Assembly: GCA_027858325.1 (NCBI GenBank)
Contig: JAQICU010000201.1
Span: 1 to 7,397 of the forward strand
From: Candidatus Cloacimonadota bacterium
GTDB lineage: Bacteria; Cloacimonadota; Cloacimonadia; Cloacimonadales; TCS61
DNA length: 7,397 nucleotides
Direction: 5' to 3'
The notes beneath the pieces are model-generated. The model was not told the DNA's origin. It saw only the letters and a list, made by a program, of their open reading frames with translations, and did not search any database. Positions 1 through 6,900 of the stretch are shown here, in pieces; position 1 is the stretch's first letter; the number at the start of each line of letters is the position of its first letter. A program made the translations under genes and the position numbers.

Positions 1-223
1 CCACGGGGACTCGCAAATAGACAACCCTTGACTTATTATTTGCTCGTCTTTTATCATCTTACTAATCGCATCAGGATTTGATAATCAAATCCAATGCTCA
101 TGGCAAGATGACGTGGCACGCCGCCGTTAGGCACAGCAGAAAGTAAAAAAATATCGAGTGGTATCATCACGCTTTAGTGATTTTGTGGATATGTATATGA
201 AGTGAAAATAAATCGGAGGTTAT
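1..223. other. Leader region upstream of the FG-GAP gene, no gene recognised
   Basis: No open frame of useful length with a ribosome binding site is visible. The stretch holds a perfect 19-bp palindrome at 74-92, a GC-richer patch around 111-131 containing GCCGCCGTTAGGC, and the ribosome binding site of the next gene. The GC-richer patch stands out from the AT-rich surroundings. I cannot assign it a function. No convincing -35/-10 pair was found. Confidence 0.5.
74..92. repeat. Perfect 19-bp palindrome
   Basis: The arms are GGATTTGAT (74-82) and ATCAAATCC (84-92) around a single central A at 83. It could be an operator for a dimeric regulator or a small cruciform. It lies about 130 bp upstream of the first start codon and has no T-run after it, so it does not look like a terminator. 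Confidence 0.6.
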
Positions 224-1849
224 ATGAACCGTAAAATAAATGCAAATAAATTTCTTTTTTTATTTATGCTAAGTTCATTTATTGTTTCTCTGTTAAATGC
301 TCAAGAACCACTAGAAGAAATTCTCACTATCCAGAATCCCTTTAACGATTACCAATTCTCATCATACATAAATGAAGGTAGCGGTGATGTAAACGGCGAC
401 GGCTATAATGATTTCATCGTCTCAAAAAATGATAACAATGATTTTGGTCTGTATTACGGTGAAGTATATCTTTACTTGGGCAAACCTCATTTAACTTCAA
501 TCCCTGATTATATCCATACTGGAGTTGATGATGACATGTTTGGATTTACAGCGTCATTAGCAGGAGATATAAACGGTGATGGTTACAATGATGTGATCAT
601 AAGTGCCGTAGGAGCTGAACCGGCAGGAGCAGGAGCAGTTTATATTTACTTAGGTGGTGATCCTTTTGACACAGAAGTAGATTACATCATATATGGTTAT
701 GAAAATGCTCAAGTTTTATATATAAGCTTCCATTATGGTTTCTATCTAAGCGCAGAAGCCGATTTTAATAACGATGGCTATAACGATTTAGTTATTGGGG
801 GTGAAGGTCCAAACATGAGTTTCGAAGGGCAGGTTGATGTTTTTTTGGGTGGTGATCCTTTTGATACGGAATCCGACTTCTGCCTGTATGGTCAGAATTA
901 TTTTGAACATTACGGTTCATTTATCACGGGAGACTTGAATGGTGATGGTTTCGATGAATTCATGGCACATCACGATGAGAATTATGAATATATTCTCGAT
1001 ATTTATGCCGGAGGTGAGGATTTCCCACCAGATTCATATGTTGCAACAATAAATATGGATTCCTTAGAGTATAGTGGTCATGGAATCATCTGCAATGACA
1101 TAAATGGAGATATTTATGAAGATATAGTGTTTTCTATGTTAATACAAAGTGATGCATATGTAAAAATCATCTATGGTGATCCGAATTATTCCTTTTCAAA
1201 TATTGATAGTGTGCTAAATGGCATGACTGGTTATCAAACAAATCTTTTTACTTCAGATATCAATAATGACAGTGTGAACGATATTATTGTATCATATGAG
1301 TGTGATTATTATCCTCATTATGCTGGAAAAACCATGATCTTTTACGGTGGAACCTTGCTCAATACTATACCGGACATAATAATGACAGGAATTGTTAATT
1401 ATGAATATTTCGGGCAAACCGGTTATAATCTGGGCGATGTGAATGGAGACGGTAATACGGATATTCTACTAGGGTCATCAACGTATCCTATTGGTTCAAC
1501 AATCAATGATTACATAACTATTTACACAGAGGAAAATCTGGTTTCAATCAACAATTTTGAACCAGAATTATTGAATTATAAATTAAGTAATTATCCAAAT
1601 CCATTCAACCCAACAACAACAATTGACTTTTCAATCCTATATAATTCTAGAGTTGAACTCTCAATTTATAATATTAAAGGACAGAAAGTGAAAACATTAG
1701 TTCACAATGAATTTAATAAAGGTGATCATTCAATTATTTGGAATGGAGATGATGCTTCTGGAAAACAAGTGAGCTCAGGAGTGTACTTATACAAGCTGAA
1801 AGTTAATGATAAAGCTGAATTAGTTAAGAAATGTATTTTATTGAAATAG
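224..1849 (+). CDS. Exported FG-GAP beta-propeller protein with C-terminal sorting domain
   Basis: A 541-residue secreted or surface protein. Residues 1-26 form a signal peptide (basic start, hydrophobic core, probable cleavage after LLNA-26). Seven Ca-binding-type loops follow at about residues 54, 114, 180, 236, 291, 344 and 404, spaced about 50-65 residues apart. Four of them keep the canonical D-x-N-G-D-G pattern (for example GDVNGDGYNDFIVS). The loops at 180, 291 and 344 have drifted. Seven blades match an integrin-alpha-like propeller. Residues 454-541 are a FlgD-Ig-like/Por-type C-terminal domain (NYPNPFNPTTTI at 456-467, then VELSIYNIKGQKVKTL, and SGVYLYKLKV before a basic end), which in related phyla directs export or surface attachment. 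The start is supported by a strong GGAGGT (215-220) 3 bases before ATG. The ligand or role is unknown; adhesion or polymer binding is only inference. Confidence 0.93.
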   Translation: MNRKINANKFLFLFMLSSFIVSLLNAQEPLEEILTIQNPFNDYQFSSYINEGSGDVNGDGYNDFIVSKNDNNDFGLYYGEVYLYLGKPHLTSIPDYIHTGVDDDMFGFTASLAGDINGDGYNDVIISAVGAEPAGAGAVYIYLGGDPFDTEVDYIIYGYENAQVLYISFHYGFYLSAEADFNNDGYNDLVIGGEGPNMSFEGQVDVFLGGDPFDTESDFCLYGQNYFEHYGSFITGDLNGDGFDEFMAHHDENYEYILDIYAGGEDFPPDSYVATINMDSLEYSGHGIICNDINGDIYEDIVFSMLIQSDAYVKIIYGDPNYSFSNIDSVLNGMTGYQTNLFTSDINNDSVNDIIVSYECDYYPHYAGKTMIFYGGTLLNTIPDIIMTGIVNYEYFGQTGYNLGDVNGDGNTDILLGSSTYPIGSTINDYITIYTEENLVSINNFEPELLNYKLSNYPNPFNPTTTIDFSILYNSRVELSIYNIKGQKVKTLVHNEFNKGDHSIIWNGDDASGKQVSSGVYLYKLKVNDKAELVKKCILLK

Positions 1850-1855
1850 GAAAGT

Positions 1856-1927
1856 CATGAGAGAGACGGCACACTCATAACATTAATCAACATTCCGCTT
1901 CGCTCAATGTTGTAAGTATGTCTCATG
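1856..1927. repeat. Imperfect hairpin just downstream of the FG-GAP gene
   Basis: Three nested complementary blocks are visible: CATGAGA (1856-1862) with TCTCATG (1921-1927), CATA (1876-1879) with TATG (1917-1920), and CAACATT (1888-1894) with AATGTTG (1906-1912). The 11-base loop contains GCTTCGC, which can itself form a tiny cap. The left arm carries unpaired bulges while the right arm is nearly continuous. It begins 7 bases after the stop codon. It could end the transcript or stabilise its 3' end, but there is no T-run, so a simple rho-independent terminator is not convincing. A dispersed REP-like repeat or a recombination hairpin is also possible. Confidence 0.55.
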
Positions 1928-2032
1928 GCTTGCATATCATACTGTGCATAGACGATAAATCCCCATTAATATTAATCTTCATAAATAATAGTATCGATCC
2001 TAATAAGGCTAATATGTGATGTGAATTAATGT

Positions 2033-2061
2033 GACATAAATAACTGATCAATTTTTATGTC
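2033..2061. repeat. Inverted repeat GACATAAA / TTTATGTC
   Basis: Eight-base perfect arms at 2033-2040 and 2054-2061 are separated by 13 bases that contain TGATCA. The right arm ends in TGTC, which is also the first four bases of the putative crossover site at 2058-2085, so the two structures share an edge. It may be an accessory binding site for the recombinase or a separate operator. Its arm orientation (GACA outside, TGTC outside) is opposite to that of a normal res subsite. Confidence 0.45.
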
Positions 2062-2085
2062 TCAAAAACGTTCGTTTATTAGACA
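2058..2085. promoter_or_regulatory. Putative serine-recombinase crossover site (res subsite I-like)
   Basis: A 28-bp imperfect inverted repeat begins with TGTC and ends with GACA. The left arm TGTCTCAAAAACGT and the right arm read on the other strand, TGTCTAATAAACGA, agree at 11 of 14 positions around a central TT (2071-2072). The length and TGTC ends match what is known for subsite I of Tn3/gamma-delta-type res. The right arm fits the remembered arm consensus TGTCYNNTA perfectly and the left arm has one mismatch. It lies 139 bp upstream of the recombinase start codon, the usual side for a resolvase site. Complete subsites II and III were not found, so it may instead be an invertase-type or single-site target. 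Confidence 0.5.
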
Positions 2086-2134
2086 CTTTTAACTTGGACT
2101 CCAAAAGCATCTATTTCTATCGATTCTTGGTATA

Positions 2135-2203
2135 TTATCTCATATAATAAACAAAGTATAATTACTTGACATGTTTACTGACTTATTAGACTCTGCTTAT
2201 ATA
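2135..2203 (+). promoter_or_regulatory. Possible promoter region of the recombinase gene
   Basis: Two weak candidates are seen. One is a perfect TATAAT at 2157-2162 with only a poor -35 (TTATCT, 2135-2140, 16-base spacing). The other is TTTACT (2174-2179) with TTATAT (2197-2202) at 17-base spacing. A recombinase arm-like motif, TTATTAGAC (2183-2191), lies inside the second candidate, so the protein could repress its own gene. The region is very AT-rich, so chance matches are likely. Confidence 0.25.
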
Positions 2204-2224
2204 TCTTAATAAGGGAAGTATAAT

Positions 2225-2773
2225 ATGTTAATTGGTTATGCCAGGGTATCAACTGTAGAACAGAACTTAGATATGCAAGTTGATGCATTAAATAAAGCGG
2301 GATGTGAAAAGATCTTCTCAGATGTAGCCAGTGGTGCGAAGACTGAGAGGAAACAACTACAAGATGCTTTAAGACATATTCGTAAAGGTGATGTTCTGGT
2401 TGTTTGGAAACTAGATCGATTGGGTAGATCACTTAAGCATCTTATTCAAATAGTTTCAGACTTAGATGATAAAGGAATTGGATTTAAATCTCTTCAAGAG
2501 AACATAGATACTACCACAAATGGTGGTAAGCTGATCTTTCATATATTTGGAGCATTAGCAGAGTTTGAGAGAGAGATAATCAGAGAGAGAACCAAAGCCG
2601 GTCTTGCTGCAGCACGGTCACGTGGGAAACTCGGTGGACGTCCTAGGAAGATGGATGAAAGTAAGATAGAAATGGCTCAGGCTTTATATGATAAGAAATC
2701 TATTCCTATCAAAGAAATTTGTGAGCGACTAGGGATCTCAAAAGGAACATTTTATAGGTACATTAAGTGCTAA
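2225..2773 (+). CDS. Small serine recombinase (resolvase/invertase family)
   Basis: A 182-residue site-specific DNA recombinase, the full normal length for the Hin/Tn3-resolvase type. The N-terminal catalytic domain begins IGYARVST, with R7 and the nucleophile S9. The active-site stretch WKLDRLGRS carries D64, R65 and R68. The long E helix follows (GALAEFEREIIRERTKAG, about 109-126), then a basic arm RGKLGGRPRK (133-142) that enters the minor groove, and a C-terminal helix-turn-helix (about 158-180). All key residues are present, so it should be active. Such enzymes cut both strands, form a covalent link through serine, and resolve, invert or integrate DNA. GGGAAG (2213-2218) lies 6 bases before the ATG. 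A 28-bp candidate site is upstream. No transposase is in the window. The sequence resembles the Pin/invertase side of the family as much as TnpR, so the reaction type is open. Confidence 0.95.
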   Translation: MLIGYARVSTVEQNLDMQVDALNKAGCEKIFSDVASGAKTERKQLQDALRHIRKGDVLVVWKLDRLGRSLKHLIQIVSDLDDKGIGFKSLQENIDTTTNGGKLIFHIFGALAEFEREIIRERTKAGLAAARSRGKLGGRPRKMDESKIEMAQALYDKKSIPIKEICERLGISKGTFYRYIKC

Positions 2774-2808
2774 AATGTTATAAAATGTTTCTTGCTAAGT
2801 AAACACTT

Positions 2809-2822
2809 GATAAATATTTATC
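2809..2822. repeat. Perfect 14-bp palindrome GATAAATATTTATC
   Basis: An uninterrupted AT-rich palindrome lies 36 bases after the recombinase stop codon. It has no loop, so it is more like a protein binding site than a terminator. The following bases are TTAATCG rather than a T-run. Confidence 0.45.
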
Positions 2823-2825
2823 TTA

Positions 2826-2868
2826 ATCGTTAAACCCACCAAAGAATTGACAAACGCGGCTTAACGAT
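2826..2868. repeat. Inverted repeat ATCGTTAA / TTAACGAT, possible weak terminator
   Basis: Perfect 8-bp arms (2826-2833 and 2861-2868) enclose a 27-base loop. The sequence GCTCCC and then TGTTTTTC follow the right arm, so a weak terminator after the recombinase gene is possible, but the loop is long and the stem is AT-rich. An operator is equally possible. Confidence 0.35.
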
Positions 2869-2992
2869 GCTCCCTGTTTTTCATCATGATATTATGTGAG
2901 GAAAACTGTAAATGTGCAGATAAAAAATATTTTAAGGATATTTCACAATAAGCTTGAAATAAAGAGATAATGTGGAGTAATGAGGTCACATT

Positions 2993-3853
2993 ATGTATTC
3001 CTACGAAAAAATTAATTCAAAGGATGTTTATATTGTCGAACATCACCATCATGCCATTGAACCATGGGCACTAATTCGCTCAAAACTTGAAACAGAGCCT
3101 TTATTACTTAATCTTGATCACCATCCAGATTGTTTACCAGCTTTTCAAGGATTTATCTTAGATCAAGTTGGTGATAATGTCAAAGAACAGGATAAATTAA
3201 GATGTCATTTATTTCAAGAAGTTGATATTAACTCTATTCATTCATTACAAAAAACTATTGAAAAACTTCGATATGATGAACATATTCATGCTGCAACATT
3301 ATCTGGGATTATTGATTATGCATTTGTAATTCAGATGATGGATTCAACAGGGACAAGATCTGAAGAGCAAAAGGAATATATGCAACGAAGTTTCCCAGTT
3401 GGATTACTTCCAGACACAAGTATTCCAGAGCCCAGTCCACCCTTTACATATACGCTCCCCGACAAGAAGATATTTGTAATTGGAACATTATGCTTACCTT
3501 GGTGTAAGCGGCAGCCGCATAATGATGAATGTATCCCCGAACTATATAATAATGTTTTGGAAGATGATTTTCTTAACGCAAAGATATCTGAAGCAAATGA
3601 AATGGCCAAATCTATGGGAGTTACGAATATCATAGACCAATCCTATATATTGGACATAGACCTAGATTATTTTCATACAAAGCGTTCTGTAAAACCTGAG
3701 AAGATTGAGACATTTTTAGGATTAATTAGACACGCTGAAGCAATCACAATAGCATTAGAACCAGGTTGTGTTAAAGATCTTCAATTAGCTGGTGAAAATT
3801 TAACATCTGAATATTTATTAGAAAAGATTAAATCATGCATTTCAAGAGTATAA
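2993..3853 (+). CDS. UPF0489-family protein, arginase-like metallohydrolase fold
   Basis: A 286-residue cytosolic protein with no signal peptide or membrane segment. It matches the UPF0489 (human C5orf22-like) pattern: VEHHHHAIEPW (15-25), LLLNLDHHPD (37-46) and ILDIDLDYF (219-227). These correspond to metal ligands of arginases: a His from 17-20, D42-x-H44-x-D46, and D221-x-D223, with E256 in IALEPG near the catalytic or substrate-binding Glu. From memory, bacterial peptide arginases (OspR/FlmR type) that turn arginine into ornithine in ribosomal peptides belong to this family, so hydrolysis of a guanidine or related C-N bond is plausible but inferred. No precursor-peptide gene is visible nearby. 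TGAGGT (2981-2986) supports the start. It is co-directional with the nuclease-STAND gene 91 bp downstream with no clear terminator between them, so co-transcription is likely. Confidence 0.82.
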   Translation: MYSYEKINSKDVYIVEHHHHAIEPWALIRSKLETEPLLLNLDHHPDCLPAFQGFILDQVGDNVKEQDKLRCHLFQEVDINSIHSLQKTIEKLRYDEHIHAATLSGIIDYAFVIQMMDSTGTRSEEQKEYMQRSFPVGLLPDTSIPEPSPPFTYTLPDKKIFVIGTLCLPWCKRQPHNDECIPELYNNVLEDDFLNAKISEANEMAKSMGVTNIIDQSYILDIDLDYFHTKRSVKPEKIETFLGLIRHAEAITIALEPGCVKDLQLAGENLTSEYLLEKIKSCISRV

Positions 3854-3934
3854 TTATTACTGATGAAATAAATTATATTATAAATTGTGATATGGTAAAT
3901 GATATAAAATAAAGAAAAGGTTATATTATACAAT

Positions 3935-3939
3935 AGAGG
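3935..3939 (+). promoter_or_regulatory. Ribosome binding site fixing the start of the STAND gene
   Basis: AGAGG lies 5 bases before the ATG at 3945. An in-frame TGA at 3900-3902 lies upstream with no ATG between, so this is the first possible ATG. The 91-bp gap after the UPF0489 stop is AT-rich and holds no convincing terminator. Confidence 0.6.
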
Positions 3940-3944
3940 TATTA

Positions 3945-6900
3945 ATGTCCCCAAAACAGACAACTAGAATAATTGATAAAGATTTAGTAAGATACTCAAG
4001 AGCAGGAGATGTCTTTCATTATCGCTGGGCAGCACGTCGATGTTTAAGAATGATACATCCCAACTCACAGTTGTATTGTATTACAATTGAAGGATCCAAA
4101 AAGCGGGAAGAAGCTGGAGAATATGTAATTGATGTTGCTGAATATTCAAACATAACAGACAAGAATATTCAAAAGGTTGCATATTTCCAGCTCAAGCATA
4201 CAACAAAAAGAAAAAAAATACCTTTCAAACTAAGTGATTTACAAGGTACTATTGAAGGTTTTGCTCAAAAATATATATCTCATTCATGTGATGATAAGAA
4301 ATCAACGGAAATATCGTTTAACATAATAACAAATAGGCCAATTTCTGAAAGATTCAGACGAAGCATATATTCAATTATTCAGGGTAAATCTGTAAATAGT
4401 AGATTTCAGAAGACGCTTGAAAAATATACTCTATTGAAAGATAAAGAGTTAAGTGGATTCTGTAATTTGTTAGTCATTGCTGATGGTGAAGGAGATTATA
4501 ATTCTCAAAAGCACCAATTGCACAAGGAAATGTCCCATCTATTTACTGGTTATGTTGATAAACCCCAAATAGATAGTATCACTGCATTAGTGCAAGAAAA
4601 GGCTTTACCTGATTCAGATGGGCAAATTATTCGTGAAAATATTCTACAACGTTTTGGGGTAACCTCTGAAAGGTACTTGTTTCCTGCACCTCCACAATTT
4701 GATAATATAGAAAACAGTATTCCTCGAAAACAACTTTTTGAGCTATTAGATTACATTATAGAAAAGCCTTCACCAATTATAATTCATGCTTCGGGAGGAG
4801 TTGGTAAGACAGTTTTCGCACGTCAAATTATTCAATCTTTGCCGGTAGGATCATATGGGTTTATTTATGATTCTTTTGGTAGAGGTAATTATCGCAATCG
4901 AAGTCACTCAAGACATCGGCATCGAGATGCACTTATTCAAATAGCCAATGAAATTGCATCCCAAGGATTATGTGACTCAATAGTTGCTCAAACTACTTCT
5001 CTTGATGATGAAATTATGAGGAAATTTCAAAATTGTCTTAAAACAGCTATTAAGACACTAAAAAAGGTAGATGAAAATGCATTACTCTTAGTTTTGATTG
5101 ATGCTGCCGACAATGCCGAAAATGCTGCTAAAGAATATAATGAATCATGTTTTGCGCATGAACTGCTTAGTGAAACATTACCTGAAGGTTGTAAGCTTAT
5201 TATGCTATGCAGAACAGAGAACGTTTATCTATTAAGACCTTCAGATACAATTCTTCAATTAAAACTAGAACCATTTTCAGAAGACGAAACTTTCAATCAT
5301 TTAAATATATGGTTTCCACATGCATCACCTGCTGATGGATTAGAATTTCATCGTCTAACTAACGGAAATCCTCGTGTACAAGCGAATATTCTAAATATGA
5401 GATTCAGTACAATTCAAGAAGTATTAACTAATCTTGGACCTACTCCAAAAACTGTTGAGAATCAAATAAATGATCAACTTGATTTTGCAATATCTAAAAT
5501 CAAAAAACAGTATTCCCTTGATTATCAACGGCGAATAGATGCAATCTGTCTTGGTTTAGCAAATTTACCACCGTTTATACCGCTGCGAGTACTAGCAAAA
5601 TCAGCAAACGTAGATGAATCAATGGTCAAAAGCTTCATTGCTGATCTTGGACGCCCTTTATGGTTAACAGATACTTCTGTGCAATTTAGAGATGAACCTA
5701 CTGAAACATGGTTCCGGACACAATATTCAGCTTCATCTGAACAAATAGCTACTTATGTTGCACTATTAAGACCCTTAGCTTATGATAACACTTATGTTTC
5801 TGAAACATTACCATTATTGTTATTACAAGCTGGTATGTATAATGAATTGATTGAATTAGCTCTCTCTGATGATTATCTTCCCCCCAATGATCCACTTAAT
5901 GAACGTAATATTCGAATATTTAGACTTCAATTCGCCTTTAAGGCTGCGATAAAGGCAAATAGAATTGCTGATGCATCAAAGATTGCTATGCGAGCCGGTG
6001 AAGAAATGGCTGGTGACGAAAGGCAGTATAAGCTTCTTAAGAAAAATGTTGATTTGATTGCTCCTTTACAAAGTAATCAAAAGGTGCAAGAACTTGCTTT
6101 TAAAAGGTTATTGAGAAGTGGTTGGGATGGATCAGAAAATGTCTATACAGCATCATTATTATCCACAGTTAATGATTATAAAGGAGAGGCAAGAAGTTAT
6201 TTAAGAGCAGCTAATAATTGGCTTGATATTTACTTTAAGGAACGAAGGAAAAGTAAAGAGAAACAAAATAACAAATCTATAGAAGACAATGATATACTTG
6301 AAATGTCATTTACTTGTTATAAGCTTTTCGGTGTTGAGAATGCTGTTAATTTTATTTTAAGATGGAGACCTGCTCTAGTCATATATAGGATTACTCTTAA
6401 GTTATGTAGAAAACTAATCGATATAGGTAAAACATCTGCCGTATATGAAATGGCATCATTTTGTAAAAGAAAGCAATATATGATTATAGCTATTTCTCAT
6501 GCTTTAAACGAAGTTGGAAAGTATCCTAATACAATTGAGTTAAGTCCATGTCTTATATTGCTTACATGCAAACGAATTCGCGTACATAAACCAAAACACA
6601 ATTATGATGATACTACATTAACTTCTATAATTTCATTCCTAGAAGCCTGTGCAGCAAGAAAATTATCCCATATGAAAATAGTCAGAGTTATTAATCATTA
6701 CTTTCCATCATTAGCATCAATGTCATTCACTAGAGATTATAATAAAATTGAACGAAGAGCATATTTAAGGGCTGTAGCACTTAAATGTGTGATCTTGGAA
6801 GATCTTAAACCTGATATAGATCAGTTTACTATCAAAAAAATAGATATGAATCAAAAGAAAATAAATCATAATGAAAAGAGAGAGTTAAAGGAAGTAATAG

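Larger units (their letters stand above)
1850..2224. other. 375-bp structured intergenic region
   Basis: No supported gene. In order it holds an imperfect long hairpin (1856-1927), an inverted repeat (2033-2061), a 28-bp TGTC-ended inverted repeat that resembles a serine-recombinase crossover site (2058-2085), an AT-rich stretch with a TATAAT hexamer (2157-2162), an extra copy of the arm motif TTATTAGAC (2183-2191), and the ribosome binding site of the recombinase gene (GGGAAG, 2213-2218). Confidence 0.7.
2774..2992. other. Intergenic region between recombinase and UPF0489 gene
   Basis: 219 bp without a supported gene; the small frames here stop within about 10 codons. It holds a direct repeat of AAAATGTT (2773-2780 and 2783-2790), a perfect 14-bp palindrome (2809-2822), an inverted repeat ATCGTTAA/TTAACGAT (2826-2833 and 2861-2868), and the ribosome binding site GAGG (2982-2985) for the next gene. 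A perfect TTGACA lies at 2847-2852 but no -10 hexamer sits at the right distance. Confidence 0.55.

Noticed and set aside
111..131. GCCGCCGTTAGGC patch resembling the right-hand core (GTTRRRY) of an integron attC site
   Set aside because: No matching left core (RYYYAAC) lies upstream, no paired arms are visible, and no attC follows the gene at 1849. A seven-base degenerate core alone is expected by chance.
97..1929. CTCATGGC present at 97-104 and 1922-1929, flanking the FG-GAP gene, as possible cassette or element boundaries
   Set aside because: Only eight bases match and the flanks diverge, so it is probably chance.
1919..2020. Short + strand open frame of 33 codons starting ATGTCTCATGGC
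   Set aside because: It has no ribosome binding site, starts inside the hairpin arm and shows no recognisable protein features.
2175..2432. Minus-strand open frame of 85 codons across the recombinase start
   Set aside because: It is a shadow of the recombinase coding frame and resembles no protein family I recognise.
2829..2865. GTTAAAC and GCTTAAC as attC-type core sites
   Set aside because: The order is reversed from a real attC (RYYYAAC should come first) on either strand. The symmetry is explained by the simpler inverted repeat ATCGTTAA/TTAACGAT.
2847..2895. Perfect TTGACA (2847-2852) with TATTAT (2890-2895) as a promoter for the UPF0489 gene
   Set aside because: The spacing is 37 bases, far from the usual 16-18, so they cannot form one promoter.
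2774..2992. Hidden ribosomal-peptide precursor that could be a substrate for the UPF0489 enzyme
   Set aside because: The ATG-started + strand frames I checked in this gap stop within about ten codons, so no precursor is encoded here.
3331..3633. Minus-strand open frame of 100 codons inside the UPF0489 gene
   Set aside because: The opposite strand carries a well-supported family protein with conserved motifs, and this frame has none.
3781..3963. Minus-strand open frame of 60 codons rich in Ile, Tyr and Asn across the 3854-3944 gap
   Set aside because: Its composition simply reflects AT-rich DNA, and it overlaps two real genes.
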